Below are positions 38,403-47,193 of a DNA stretch of 64,000 bases, piece after piece (the first letter of the stretch is position 1; each line of letters begins with the position of its first letter). A program made the translations under genes and the position numbers. Source of the DNA: UBA11098 sp041671525 (GTDB taxonomy: Bacteria > Patescibacteriota > Minisyncoccia > Moranbacterales > UBA2206); contig JBAZBJ010000006.1 of NCBI GenBank assembly GCA_041671525.1, positions 1 through 64,000 on the forward strand. Reading direction: 5' to 3'. Under the pieces are notes generated by a model. It saw only the letters and a list, made by a program, of their open reading frames with translations, did not search any database and was not told the DNA's origin.

Positions 38403-38975
38403 ATGCAAACAGAAAATTCGGAAGAAGAAATGGGCGGCGGGTTCGGAGTAAAATTTACCGATCCTGATTTTGTGGTCAAGCAGCTGGATGTTCAAGCGGG
38501 CATGAAGATCGCGGATTTTGGATGTGGCACCGGTTATTTTTCTTTAGCGCTGGCCAAGAAAGTCGGCGAAGAAGGAGTTGTTTATTCGTTGGATATTTTA
38601 CCGCAAAGATTAGAATCCGTCCTAAGCAACGCCAAGCGGGCAAACCTGACAAATATTATTGCCAAAAGAGTCAATCTGGAAAATCCGAACGGTTCAAGGC
38701 TGGAAGCTAATTCGATCGACTTGGCTGTTTTAAAGGGCATGCTTTTTCAAAACAAGAAGAAGAAGGATATTTTGGCCGAAGCGGCACGGGTTTTGAAGCC
38801 GGGCGGCCAAGCCTTAGTGATTGAATGGGGCATGGCGAACGCGGCTATGGGACCGGAAATGCAGCTGCGTATTTCTAAGGAGGCTCTGTTGGGGATTGCG
38901 CAACAAGTGGGACTGAGCGCTGCCAAAGAAGTGAACGTTGGTAATTTTCATTACGGTGTCGTGTTGGTTAAATAA
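38403..38975 (+). CDS. Class I SAM-dependent methyltransferase
   Basis: The 190-residue protein has motif I ADFGCGTGYFSLALAKKVG (about 38-56), the acidic SLDIL after strand 2, and RVLKPGGQALVIEWG (motif III area). The methyl acceptor cannot be told from sequence; the size and pattern fit UbiE/arsenite-type small methyltransferases. The GGGFGVKFTDPDFVVKQL start is intact. It begins 51 nt after tRNA-Ser and ends just before an R1-derived hairpin. Confidence 0.85.
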   Translation: MQTENSEEEMGGGFGVKFTDPDFVVKQLDVQAGMKIADFGCGTGYFSLALAKKVGEEGVVYSLDILPQRLESVLSNAKRANLTNIIAKRVNLENPNGSRLEANSIDLAVLKGMLFQNKKKKDILAEAARVLKPGGQALVIEWGMANAAMGPEMQLRISKEALLGIAQQVGLSAAKEVNVGNFHYGVVLVK

Positions 38976-38995
38976 AGTTATAAAGTAATTGGAAA

Positions 38996-39038
38996 CCTAA
39001 AGCTCGGCTTTAGGAATTTCCTAAAGCCGAGCTTTAGG
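38996..39038. repeat. Minimal R1-derived inverted repeat (copy E)
   Basis: CCTAAAGCTCGGCTTTAGG, AATTT, CCTAAAGCCGAGCTTTAGG: a perfect 19-bp inverted repeat using the R1 terminal word. Confidence 0.85.
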
Positions 39039-39051
39039 TCACATACATAAA

Positions 39052-40434
39052 ATGAATACGAAAATAAAATTTTTATCAGCCATATTGCTTTTATCGGGAA
39101 TTATTTTTCTTTCCGGTTGTGGCCTCAAAGACACACCGGCTAAACGTTATCCGGTCAGTTTGGAAGTCTGGGGCCTCTTTGATGACAGTGATGCTTTCAA
39201 TAATATTTTTGATAAATATCAAAAGGCTAATTCGAATATCAGATTGACGTATAAAAAGCTAACGCCGGATACGTACAAAAATGAAGTGATTTCTGCCCTG
39301 GCCTCCGGACAAGGGCCGGATATTTTTCTGATTCAAAATACGTGGTTGCCCAGTTTCCAAGATAAGATTCTGCCGGCGACTGCGGATATTTTGACGGAAC
39401 AGAAATTTCGTGCGGATTTTGTGGATGTGGTGGCCGCGGATTTTGTGGAGCAGGGGAAAATTTATGCGGCGCCGCTGACGGTGGATTCGCTGGGACTGTA
39501 TTATAACAAAGATCTGTTCAATCAAGCCGGCATCACCACGCCGCCGGTCACCTGGAATGATTTTGTGGAGGACGTGAAAAAAATAACTCGGATTGACAGC
39601 ACTGGCAACATTGTGCGTTCCGGGGCAGCCATCGGAACGGCGTATAATATTAACCGTTCGACGGATATTTTGAACATGTTGCTGCTGCAGAACAACACAT
39701 CAATGATTAATGACCGACAGACGCAGGCATTGTTCGACCAGGGGAGCGCGCGGGACAATAATGGCAATTCTGTCACACCGGGCGTGACCGCTCTGAGTTT
39801 TTATACGCAGTTTGCGCGCGCCAATTCCGCCTATTATTCCTGGAACCCCAGCCTGCACTATTCCACGGATGCCTTTAGTGAGGGAACAGTCGGCATGATG
39901 TTCAATTATTCGTGGCAGGCAGACACGATTCGCGCCAAAGCACCAAAACTGAATTTTGCGGTGGCGCCGGTGCCACAACTCACGCCGACTGCCCCGATCA
40001 ATTTCCCGAACTATTGGGGATTTGCGGTGGCGAAAAACAAAATCGCGCCAGCCTTGCCGGCCGGATCAAAACAAGTCGTGGTGTCGGAGGAAGTGCGGGT
40101 GGCAGAAGCTTGGAATTTTGTGAAATTTTTGACGACCAAACCGGAAATGGTGGCTGGTCAGACGATCGCCAGTTTTGACGCAGCAGCGGATTATGCCAAG
40201 GCGACCAACAAGCCGGCGGCGCGTCGGGATTTGATTGAAGTCCAAAAAACGGATGTGAATATCGGCGCTTTCGCTCAGGGCAATTTGATCGCGAAAAGTT
40301 GGAAGCAAATTGATCCAATCGCCATCGAAGCGATTTTTGCCGGCATGATTGATGGTGTCAATCGGGGCGCCGTCACAACAGAGGAGGCGATCAAAGCGGC
40401 CGCGACACAGGTGACAGGGTTGATGAATCGATAG
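39052..40434 (+). CDS. Extracellular solute-binding lipoprotein (family 1, sugar ABC type)
   Basis: The 460-residue protein has a lipoprotein signal with lipobox LSGC (Cys23), then VSLEVWGLFDDSDAFNNIFDKYQKANSNIRLTYKK and ASGQGPDIFLIQNTWLP, typical of family 1 sugar-binding proteins. Further parts are GLYYNKDLFNQAGIT-P-TW and GTVGMMFNYSWQ. It would deliver a ligand to an ABC importer, but no permease or ATPase gene is adjacent. The pilin-like cluster starts 120 nt downstream on the same strand, so it may have another role at the cell surface. Confidence 0.88.
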   Translation: MNTKIKFLSAILLLSGIIFLSGCGLKDTPAKRYPVSLEVWGLFDDSDAFNNIFDKYQKANSNIRLTYKKLTPDTYKNEVISALASGQGPDIFLIQNTWLPSFQDKILPATADILTEQKFRADFVDVVAADFVEQGKIYAAPLTVDSLGLYYNKDLFNQAGITTPPVTWNDFVEDVKKITRIDSTGNIVRSGAAIGTAYNINRSTDILNMLLLQNNTSMINDRQTQALFDQGSARDNNGNSVTPGVTALSFYTQFARANSAYYSWNPSLHYSTDAFSEGTVGMMFNYSWQADTIRAKAPKLNFAVAPVPQLTPTAPINFPNYWGFAVAKNKIAPALPAGSKQVVVSEEVRVAEAWNFVKFLTTKPEMVAGQTIASFDAAADYAKATNKPAARRDLIEVQKTDVNIGAFAQGNLIAKSWKQIDPIAIEAIFAGMIDGVNRGAVTTEEAIKAAATQVTGLMNR

Positions 40435-40437
40435 GCG

Positions 40438-40554
40438 GCAATTTTCAATTTTCAATTCACAATTTTCAATCAATAATAAAATGTACAAATTACTAAATTT
40501 TGAAAATTATTTTCATTGAAAATTTATAATTGATTATTGAAAATTAAAATCACT
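40438..40554. repeat. AT-rich palindromic word cluster
   Basis: Repeats of ATTTTCAATTTTCAATTC and of TTGAAAATTA in opposite orientation, upstream of the first pilin-like gene. Confidence 0.5.
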
Positions 40555-41178
40555 ATGTTTAAACTCAAAAAACAAATATTTTTCATAGCAGTATTGTTTT
40601 TGTTAGCAATGCCTATTGTCACAAGCGCCGCCGGACTCATTCCGTGTGGGGGAAAAACTGATCCGTGCACGCTGTGCCATCTCATCGTAGGTTTTAAAGG
40701 TTTGGTTGATTATGGGATGAGACTCATTGTCGTGGTGGCCATTACCGGTATCACGGTGGCCGGCGTCATGTATGTCATTTCGGCCGGCGATGAAGAGATG
40801 ATGAAAAAAGCCAAGGGCTTCATCAAAGCCAGTCTGATGGGATTTGCGTTTGTTTTTCTGGGCTGGCTGATCGTGTCGATCACGATGTTTCTTTTTTCCG
40901 CCAAAGATTCCAACAACGACAAAATCCCGGATTTTGGCATCGCGACGACCGGCAGCTGGAACAAATTTACTTGCAGCACGGTGAGCACGAGCGGCCAGAC
41001 GAGCGGAACAACAAATTTGCAAAACACCGACAGCAAACCACAGTTAACATCCTGCGGAAATGACAACGCTGGTTATTGCTATGACGGGAATTTTATAAAA
41101 ACATGTCCAACTGGAATAACGCAGGTGTTTGGTGGAACAACAGATTGTCCTAAGGGTCTTTATTGCTGTGCTAAATAA
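40555..41178 (+). CDS. VirB2/TrbC-like pilin protein 1, Cys-rich tail
   Basis: The 207-residue protein has a signal peptide (IFFIAVLFLLAMPIVTSAAG), a CGGKTDPCTLCHL Cys motif, two membrane segments (about 48-72 and 86-110) joined by ISAGDEEMMKKAKGFIKASLMG, and a C-terminal Cys-rich domain. The two-helix hairpin with a GDEE-x-K-AK loop is the VirB2/TrbC pilin pattern shared by the next five genes. These proteins build conjugation-type pili. The Cys-rich parts may form disulfides outside the cell. I use the ATG at 40555. Confidence 0.75.
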   Translation: MFKLKKQIFFIAVLFLLAMPIVTSAAGLIPCGGKTDPCTLCHLIVGFKGLVDYGMRLIVVVAITGITVAGVMYVISAGDEEMMKKAKGFIKASLMGFAFVFLGWLIVSITMFLFSAKDSNNDKIPDFGIATTGSWNKFTCSTVSTSGQTSGTTNLQNTDSKPQLTSCGNDNAGYCYDGNFIKTCPTGITQVFGGTTDCPKGLYCCAK

Positions 41179-41200
41179 TAAATTTTTTAAATAATTTAAA

Positions 41201-42100
41201 ATGAAAATTAAAATAATTGTATTAATTTTTTGTCTGGGATTGTTTTTTGGAATAAATCATGATGCAAATGCTGTCAGTTGTGGTGCGGGAAATGAAGGAA
41301 CCTGCGCCGCGGATTTATCCTGTCCACCAACAACAAATCCATTTGAAGGCACATGTCCCGACGGTCAAAGATGTTGCAAACCAGGGGAGCTTACCCCGCC
41401 TGCGGTTACTACGGTAAATGGTTGCTGCGTTGTCAGTTCGGGGAATTGTTTAGACACAATCGGGACAGCTTGTTCTGATGGCAGTATGTATGCTGAAAAA
41501 AAATGTTCCGATGTTGCAGTTTGTGCGCCGGACACTCCTCCCGCTCCATCCGCCCCAAAAGCTGCTGCCGGCTCCACGGCTCCGACCACCTTTGAAAATC
41601 CGATCACGGCCAATTCAATCGAAGATCTGCTGGGCAATCTGCTGAAGGCCTTGCAGGGCGTGGTGGCGCTGATTGCCATCATCATGATTGTGGTGGGCGG
41701 ACTCATGTATATGTTCGCGGGCGTGGATGAAAAGATGGTGGAGACGGCCAAGAAGACGATCGGCGGCGCGGTCATCGGTCTGGCGATTGTTTTTGCGGCG
41801 CCGGCGTTCTTGAAAGAAATTCTGATCATTGTCGGCGGGCCGAGTGATGCCGGATTATTGTCCGCGGCACCGAGATTGAAAACAATCGCGGAAAATGTTC
41901 TGAGTTTGTTGTTGTCAATCGTCGGTATTCTTGGTATAATTGGTTTGATCATCGGCGGTGGATTTTATCTGACTTCCTATGGCGATGAAGAGCGGATCAA
42001 AAAAGGCAAAGACATCATCGCGGCTTCGCTGTTCGGCCTCATTATCGCGATGGCGGCCCTGATCATTGTCAAGCAGATCGCGGCGTTGTTTGGAAAGTAA
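41201..42100 (+). CDS. VirB2/TrbC-like pilin protein 2, with two pilin units
   Basis: The 299-residue protein has a signal peptide, a Cys-rich domain (about 25-110), a Pro/Ala linker, then two pilin-like hairpins. The first is VALIAIIMIVVGGLMYMFAGVDEKMVETAKKTIGGAVIGLAIVF and the second LSIVGILGIIGLIIGGGFYLTSYGDEERIKKGKDIIAASLFGLI. It therefore looks like a fusion of two pilin units behind an outer domain. It follows gene 1 with a 22-nt gap and probably shares its transcript. Confidence 0.75.
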   Translation: MKIKIIVLIFCLGLFFGINHDANAVSCGAGNEGTCAADLSCPPTTNPFEGTCPDGQRCCKPGELTPPAVTTVNGCCVVSSGNCLDTIGTACSDGSMYAEKKCSDVAVCAPDTPPAPSAPKAAAGSTAPTTFENPITANSIEDLLGNLLKALQGVVALIAIIMIVVGGLMYMFAGVDEKMVETAKKTIGGAVIGLAIVFAAPAFLKEILIIVGGPSDAGLLSAAPRLKTIAENVLSLLLSIVGILGIIGLIIGGGFYLTSYGDEERIKKGKDIIAASLFGLIIAMAALIIVKQIAALFGK

Positions 42101-42181
42101 AATTGATGGGACGGATATGACGAATTGGACAAATAAGACGAATTGAAAAAAATAAAAATAAGCTAGAAAGGCAGGTGTAAT

Positions 42182-42547
42182 ATGATGAAAAATAAAATTA
42201 AATCAGTAGCGTCAGCCGCGTCGGTCATCGCTTTGACTGTGCCGGCTCTGGCTATGGCGCAATTTCAGCAAGGCGGTCCCTCCGGAACGAATCTGCCAAG
42301 CGGCAGCATCATCGGAATCATAACGAATATCATGAATTGGCTGTTGATGTTGGTTGGTGTTCTGGGTGTTATCGGTTTTGCGATTGCCGGTATTTTGTAT
42401 CTGACCGCGGCCGGAGAAGAAGGCCGGATCGAAACTGCCAAGAGCGCGATGTTGTATTCAATTATTGGTGTAGTTGTAGCCCTTTTGGGATTGGTCATTA
42501 TCAAGGCCGCTGCAACGATGTTGGGAGGATCTTCGACAAATTTCTAA
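42182..42547 (+). CDS. VirB2/TrbC-like pilin protein 3
   Basis: The 121-residue protein is the minimal form: a signal peptide (VASAASVIALTVPALAMAQF), then LPSGSIIGIITNIMNWLLMLVGVLGVIGFAIAGILYLTAAGEEGRIETAKSAMLYSIIGVVVALLGLVIIKAA. It is the closest in size to classical VirB2 pilins (about 120 residues). Its ribosome site is AGAAAGGCAGGTG. A terminator-like hairpin follows at 42623. Confidence 0.8.
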   Translation: MMKNKIKSVASAASVIALTVPALAMAQFQQGGPSGTNLPSGSIIGIITNIMNWLLMLVGVLGVIGFAIAGILYLTAAGEEGRIETAKSAMLYSIIGVVVALLGLVIIKAAATMLGGSSTNF

Positions 42548-42549
42548 CA

Positions 42550-42600
42550 ACTCGCGAATGTAGAGCAAATTAGAAGCGAATTCTTGCGAATACAAGAAAA
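42550..42600. repeat. GCGAAT-word repeat
   Basis: CTCGCGAATGTAG, AGCGAATTC, TTGCGAATAC. A related copy follows the next pilin gene at 43093-43135, and a similar word is inside the helicase gene at 2284-2323. Confidence 0.5.
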
Positions 42601-42622
42601 AACATTAGACATATCTCTAAAT

Positions 42623-42653
42623 AAAAAAGCTTGTGGATAACACGGGCTTTTTT
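42623..42653 (+). terminator. Terminator after pilin gene 3
   Basis: AAAAAAGC, TGTG, GATAA, CAC, GGCTTTTTT. A DnaA-box match (TGTGGATAA, 42632-42640) lies in the stem. Confidence 0.6.
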
Positions 42654-42671
42654 ATTTGTGCAAAAATGTGG

Positions 42672-42677
42672 TATAAT
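42672..42677 (+). promoter_or_regulatory. Extended -10 promoter of pilin gene 4
   Basis: TGTGGTATAAT with a weak -35 (TTTTTA). The same extended word stands before 26254 and 56855. Confidence 0.5.
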
Positions 42678-42738
42678 GCAGACAGTTGAATCAGACAAAT
42701 CAGACTGATTGGACGAATATAAAAATAAACAAAATATT

Positions 42739-43092
42739 ATGAGAAAAAAAGTTTTAAGTCTCGCGATTATTTTCTTGACCTTTCCGTTGCTGACTCAAGC
42801 GCAGGCGTGGAATCCGAATGGCTTGGGCTACGCGACCGGATTGCCGCAAGGTTCGATCAGCGGCATCATCATGAACATCATGTTTTGGCTGTTGGCGATG
42901 TTGGGAATTTTCGGCGTCATCGGGTTTACGATCGCCGGCATCATGTATCTGGTTTCCACCGGGGATGAAGGCATGATCGACAAAGCGAAAGAGGCGATGA
43001 AATGGTCAATCGTGGGAATCTTGGTGGGTCTGTTGGGGGTGGTAGTGATCCAAGCGATTGATCTGATGCTTAACCAATTTTCGAATTTTTGA
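42739..43092 (+). CDS. VirB2/TrbC-like pilin protein 4
   Basis: The 117-residue minimal pilin has a signal peptide (VLSLAIIFLTFPLLTQAQA), then LPQGSISGIIMNIMFWLLAMLGIFGVIGFTIAGIMYLVSTGDEGMIDKAKEAMKWSIVGILVGLLGVVVIQAID. It is nearly identical to the C-terminal part of gene 5 over the two-helix unit. I start at the ATG at 42739. It has its own promoter, so its level could differ from genes 1 to 3. Confidence 0.8.
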   Translation: MRKKVLSLAIIFLTFPLLTQAQAWNPNGLGYATGLPQGSISGIIMNIMFWLLAMLGIFGVIGFTIAGIMYLVSTGDEGMIDKAKEAMKWSIVGILVGLLGVVVIQAIDLMLNQFSNF

Positions 43093-43158
43093 AAACTCGC
43101 GAATTTTGAACTAATTTAAGGCGAATTAAAGCGAATAATTTTTTAAAATAGGACTAAT

Positions 43159-43908
43159 ATGACAAAGAGGACAAATTTATTTATTTCGTTTTTAGGTGCA
43201 ATTTTTTTCAGTTTTATTTTTGTGGCGGCTTCGGCCGAAGCCGGGTGTCAATCACCTAACATGACATGCAACGGAACAATTGTGCGCAATCCTGGAGTTG
43301 AAAACACCTGCGTGAGTGATGAAGTTTGGTGCGAGCCGAAAGCTGCGTCGAGTTTTCCGGGCACACAAGGTATCGGGTATACTTGCGAACAAGATTCCGA
43401 TTGTGCCAGCAACAATTGTGAAAACACAGTTTGCGCTTCGAGTTCGACCAACACTAAGAAAGTCGGGGATATCTGCGCCAGCAGCGATGAGTGTCCGGAA
43501 GGATCAATCTGTCTGGCGGAAAGCGGATCGGCTAACAATTTGAAAACTTGCAAGCTGACACCCGGGGGCGGCGTTCCTCCAGCACAAACTCCAACGCCCG
43601 GCGGCGGCGCTGCGACTGGCAACGGTTGGAGCCTGGGCAGCATTTCCGGTTTCGGTCTGCCGAGCGGCTCGATCCTGGGAATCATCAGCGGAATTTTGAC
43701 TTGGCTGCTGGGCGCCCTGGGCATTTTCGGGGTCATCGGTTTCGTGATTTCCGGCATCATGTATCTGGTTTCCACCGGGGATGAAGGCATGATCGAGAAA
43801 GCCAAGGAAGCGATGAAATATTCTATCATGGGCGTGATTGTGGGACTCATCGGTGTGGTCATCATCCAGGCGATTGATTGGATGTTGCGCGGGTTTTCGA
43901 ATTTCTGA
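43159..43908 (+). CDS. VirB2/TrbC-like pilin protein 5, Cys-rich head
   Basis: The 249-residue protein has a signal peptide, a Cys-rich head (about 27-130) with small repeats of the type DSDCASNNCENTVC and SSDECPEGSICL, a Gly/Pro linker, and a C-terminal pilin hairpin almost the same as gene 4. This suggests a pilus-tip or adhesion form of the same unit. The first codons overlap a GGACTAATATGACAAAGAGG word that recurs in nearby spacers. It ends with TGA. Confidence 0.78.
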   Translation: MTKRTNLFISFLGAIFFSFIFVAASAEAGCQSPNMTCNGTIVRNPGVENTCVSDEVWCEPKAASSFPGTQGIGYTCEQDSDCASNNCENTVCASSSTNTKKVGDICASSDECPEGSICLAESGSANNLKTCKLTPGGGVPPAQTPTPGGGAATGNGWSLGSISGFGLPSGSILGIISGILTWLLGALGIFGVIGFVISGIMYLVSTGDEGMIEKAKEAMKYSIMGVIVGLIGVVIIQAIDWMLRGFSNF

Positions 43909-43911
43909 AAT

Positions 43912-43946
43912 CACTACGAATTACGAATCGGTACGAATGTACGAAT
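43912..43946. repeat. R4 repeat, short copy
   Basis: CACTACGAATTACGAATCGG followed by TACGAATGTACGAAT. Confidence 0.75.
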
Positions 43947-43976
43947 TTTATAAAGTAAATATTTTTTTAAAATAAA

Positions 43977-44819
43977 ATGAAAAACAAAAAAGTAGTATTT
44001 TTAATTTTGAGTTTCTTTGTACTCACGTTTTTCTTGAGTTTCGGTAATGTCAAAGCAGCCGGAACAACTGTCGATGGGAATAGCTGTGATACTGATACTG
44101 ATTGTCAAAGTAATAATTGCAGCATGACGGGCACTGATTACAGTGCGGAGTTTGGTACCGGAACATGTCGAACGGTTGGATATAATAGTGGAGCAACAAC
44201 CACATTGACGTCTGTTGTTGGGTCACAATGCACAGGAACTAGCGGCACTGGCTGTGATGTAAATCAGGATAAGGATGCGATTTTGGATCAGTGTAAAAAA
44301 AGTTACGCCGATGCGAGCTGTGCCTCGGTGAAGGATTATGTGGATACGCTGAGCGCGGTGTGTAAAAATGATTCATCAGCAGAGGGTAAGGTTGATTGTG
44401 ACAAAATAGCCGTCGGCGGCATTTATGGTCCAGAAGCGGCCAAGTATGCGGCGTTGAGTGCGGGCGATACGCCTGGAGGAGCCACTCCTGCGGTTGGTGA
44501 TACTCCTGGGGGAGCAGCACCCCCGAGTGCGCTTGATGGGAAGGGAATTTATATCCCGACTAATACCGGGTTAGCGGATAGTAACATCAAGGATATTTTA
44601 ACTAATTTGTTGCGTTGGCTGTTGGGCATCGTTGGTGTCATCGCTTTGATTGGGTTTGCAATTTCCGGTATCCAATATATTGTTGCCTCTGGTGATGAGG
44701 GGATTATGGAAACTGCGAAGAAAAATATGCTGTATTCAATCATCGGTATTGTGGTGGTTTTGGCCTCATTTGTGATTATTCAGGCAATCGACTTCGCGCT
44801 GCGAGCCAAATCTTTTTAG
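43977..44819 (+). CDS. VirB2/TrbC-like pilin protein 6, Cys-rich head
   Basis: The 280-residue protein has a signal peptide, a Cys-rich head with DTDCQSNNC and GTSGTGCDVNQDKDAILDQCKKSY, a short tandem repeat GDTPGGATPAVGDTPGGAAP, and the C-terminal pilin hairpin LLRWLLGIVGVIALIGFAISGIQYIVASGDEGIMETAKKNMLYSIIGIVVVLASFVIIQAID. The hairpin aligns with those in genes 3 to 5. It closes the cluster and is followed by a strong terminator. Confidence 0.78.
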   Translation: MKNKKVVFLILSFFVLTFFLSFGNVKAAGTTVDGNSCDTDTDCQSNNCSMTGTDYSAEFGTGTCRTVGYNSGATTTLTSVVGSQCTGTSGTGCDVNQDKDAILDQCKKSYADASCASVKDYVDTLSAVCKNDSSAEGKVDCDKIAVGGIYGPEAAKYAALSAGDTPGGATPAVGDTPGGAAPPSALDGKGIYIPTNTGLADSNIKDILTNLLRWLLGIVGVIALIGFAISGIQYIVASGDEGIMETAKKNMLYSIIGIVVVLASFVIIQAIDFALRAKSF

Positions 44820-44846
44820 TGAAATTGAAAAATTGGCAAAATAAAG

Positions 44847-44884
44847 ACCGGCAGCCACTCGTAAGTGAACTGCCGGTTGTTTTT
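44847..44884. terminator. Terminator of the pilin cluster
   Basis: ACCGGCAG, inner CACT/AGTG stem, CTGCCGGT, then TGTTTTT. Confidence 0.9.
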
Positions 44885-46280
44885 ATGTGGTTGACCTCCG
44901 TATGGACAATGATGTCCTTGCACCATTGTTGTGAATCCAAGTTCCCTCGCCGCTGGCATTGTTGTCAGTGACAAAGTCAAAGGTGCCTTTTTTGTATCCT
45001 TTGGGATGACCTATGATTTCATAGTCTCCCCGGAAGGAATTGTTAGTACCTGGGTGGATAGTGAGTATAATTTTTCCACCCTCCTCATAGGTGCCTTCTC
45101 CGGAAAAATCTGTCCCATTTCGCTTTATGGCGAAAACAGAACAGATGCCATAGCAGAATCTCAAGTTTCCTGTGAGATTGACTGATTCAGGTTCGGGCAT
45201 AGGCGTGGCTGCTACCGGCGCTGACACGTAGACATTTGTGATGGTTGTCGTCGGTGTCGGTGCCGGTGCCGCGGCAGGTGCTTCCTGCTTTACTGCCGGT
45301 GTCGGCCATTCGATTGAAGAAAACTTCTCGCCGATTCTGTTCAGCAGAGAATTTTTCTGCTTCTCGATTTTAAGGATCTGGACAAAACGTAATTCTTTTG
45401 CGTCCACTTCCTTTCCATCCTTGATCTTTTTTTCAATATCCGCGAGAATTCTTTCATTTTCGCGGTCGATGGTGTCCTTTTCAGTCTTTTCTATTTTGTC
45501 CAGCGCGATCTCCGTTCTGGATATGTGGAAGATTGCGCCGAGGTCGTGGCCTGTCATCTGAATCCAGCGGGGTGCTGAGACAAGGCTTAGTAGGGAAACT
45601 ACAAGAAATATGCAAGCGTAGCTGTAGATAATTTTCTTGTAAATAACCGGTCCCATTTTCCAGCGATATGACCCATAGCCGATTACGAACAAAATAACTG
45701 CGATTGACAGTACTGCTTTTGGATTGTTTCTACAGGATACTGTCCCGAGAAACATTCCAAATATAGAAATCCAGAAGATGATGTCGCCAATCGTGCGGAG
45801 AACGAGAAGAAAAAATTTACGAAACTCACTGACAAAAGTTGTGAGGTTGGCATTTTCTGCAAGTTCTGAGGATAGGTTTTCTATAATCCGACCCAGTCTC
45901 ACCTTTTCTTCTTCAGAGGTCGCCGCCTCCAGCTGGATCTCTAGTTCATCCAGTTCCTGCAGCTTCTCACTTGTCTTACGTACATTGGCCGTCGGAATTG
46001 CTCCGAAAGTTGCACTGCCGAGTATAGCGGCTACCCATAATTCAGGACGCGTGGAAATCGTCAGAGCCACCATAATCACCATAAGGGTGATCAGTAGGTT
46101 GACCCATCCGAAACCAAGATAATTGAGACCAACCATCGTCGCAATGAGAATGGGTGTGAACCAGATTGCCTTGGCGATGTAAAAACCATGAACCTTCTTT
46201 GCCTGATCCAGATCAACATTGTTGTATACTACCTTGGAAAGTCCAAAAAGTGCTACTATGATGTCAATAATTCCTCGCAT
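44883..46280 (-). CDS. Large membrane protein of unknown function
   Basis: The 465-residue protein has about six membrane segments in the first 250 residues, with a coiled-coil stretch between the second and third (about 105-145). A charged coiled region follows (about 255-330), then a Pro/Ala/Thr linker and a C-terminal beta-rich domain (GTDFSGEGTYEEGGKIILTIHPG, ASGEGTWIHNNGARTSLSIRR). I do not recognise a family. The ribosome site GGAGACATATC is strong, unlike many neighbours. It follows the 46302 gene with a 21-nt gap, so the two form an operon. Confidence 0.65.
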   Translation of the reverse strand: MRGIIDIIVALFGLSKVVYNNVDLDQAKKVHGFYIAKAIWFTPILIATMVGLNYLGFGWVNLLITLMVIMVALTISTRPELWVAAILGSATFGAIPTANVRKTSEKLQELDELEIQLEAATSEEEKVRLGRIIENLSSELAENANLTTFVSEFRKFFLLVLRTIGDIIFWISIFGMFLGTVSCRNNPKAVLSIAVILFVIGYGSYRWKMGPVIYKKIIYSYACIFLVVSLLSLVSAPRWIQMTGHDLGAIFHISRTEIALDKIEKTEKDTIDRENERILADIEKKIKDGKEVDAKELRFVQILKIEKQKNSLLNRIGEKFSSIEWPTPAVKQEAPAAAPAPTPTTTITNVYVSAPVAATPMPEPESVNLTGNLRFCYGICSVFAIKRNGTDFSGEGTYEEGGKIILTIHPGTNNSFRGDYEIIGHPKGYKKGTFDFVTDNNASGEGTWIHNNGARTSLSIRRSTT

Positions 46281-46301
46281 GATATGTCTCCTTTTTTCTT
46301 T

Positions 46302-47075
46302 TTATTTTGTAAAACTGAAAAGCTCTTTGAAAAAACCACGATAGGGTCTTTTCGGTGCTACCGGCCTTGCGGTAGTTTTTAGTTCTGCCGTGAGTTCGTC
46401 TATGCTTCTCACGAGAACTTTTGATTTGCGCTTGGCCCAGGTGTCGATTCTCTTGAGATCCTTTAAGAGATCCTCCATTGGTGAATCAAACACGCCGATA
46501 GAATAGCACAGCGCGTGTCTTCCCTCGGGGGAAGACTTCCAAAAATTTTTCAGAAATGCGATGCCGAAGTTTTCTTTGAGGATCTCTCTTCCCTCGGTCG
46601 TGCCCTTCTCGATATTGGGAGCCAGCCCCTTTTTTGTAAAAATCTTTTCGAAAGATGATTTCTTGAAGATTTTTCCGGCTTTCTCAACCGAAAGCTTCCC
46701 AGTGAGACTTAGGATGACGCGGAAGCGTCGCCCCTCATCTTTGCTCAGATTTTTTTCGATCCAGAGCGAGATCTGTTCGGGGGCAATCGTATACTTGTTC
46801 CCGAGTTCTGCCAAAAGTTTGGCAAAACCAACCTCGTCAGCATAAGAAAGCATTCCGCCAAGGTGAACTTCCGGAGTCGGAGTTTCCTCTGTGGAAAACT
46901 CTTCCCCGGCCCTTTCTGCAGTTTTTTCAGCCTGAGTTGTCTGAGGTTTTTGTCCCCCAAACACCTGTTTAAAGGTTTTTACAAACTGGGGAATACCTCC
47001 CAACACCCCTACATAATCAGCGGCTTGGTCGAGTATGTTACCGAATTTCCTAAAACCTTCTTTCGATATTGCCAT
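46302..47075 (-). CDS. Unknown protein, first gene of a two-gene operon
   Basis: The 257-residue protein is soluble and mostly helical. It has an acidic Thr/Glu linker at about 40-75, then a compact domain (GFAKLLAELGNKYTIAPEQISLWIEKNLSKDEGRRFRVILSLT) and a basic C-terminus. I do not recognise a family. It has a strong ribosome site (AAGGAGAATTACC) and a likely promoter at 47194-47222, with a leader of about 110 nt containing hairpins. Its upstream region and the strong Shine-Dalgarno contrast with the leaderless genes around it, so horizontal transfer is possible. Confidence 0.65.
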   Translation of the reverse strand: MAISKEGFRKFGNILDQAADYVGVLGGIPQFVKTFKQVFGGQKPQTTQAEKTAERAGEEFSTEETPTPEVHLGGMLSYADEVGFAKLLAELGNKYTIAPEQISLWIEKNLSKDEGRRFRVILSLTGKLSVEKAGKIFKKSSFEKIFTKKGLAPNIEKGTTEGREILKENFGIAFLKNFWKSSPEGRHALCYSIGVFDSPMEDLLKDLKRIDTWAKRKSKVLVRSIDELTAELKTTARPVAPKRPYRGFFKELFSFTK

Positions 47076-47193
47076 GGTAATTCTCCTTCTGCCTTTTCGG
47101 CATTTTCTGTAGATTTTTTTGAATTTATTAATTTTTTAAGGGGCCAATGGCCCGCTTTTGGGCAGACCACATCACCATCGCTGATGACCTTGT

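Noticed and set aside
43906..43908. UGA recoding (as in Gracilibacteria)
   Set aside because: TGA ends several genes at the expected place (for example at 43092 and 43908) and does not appear inside conserved genes.
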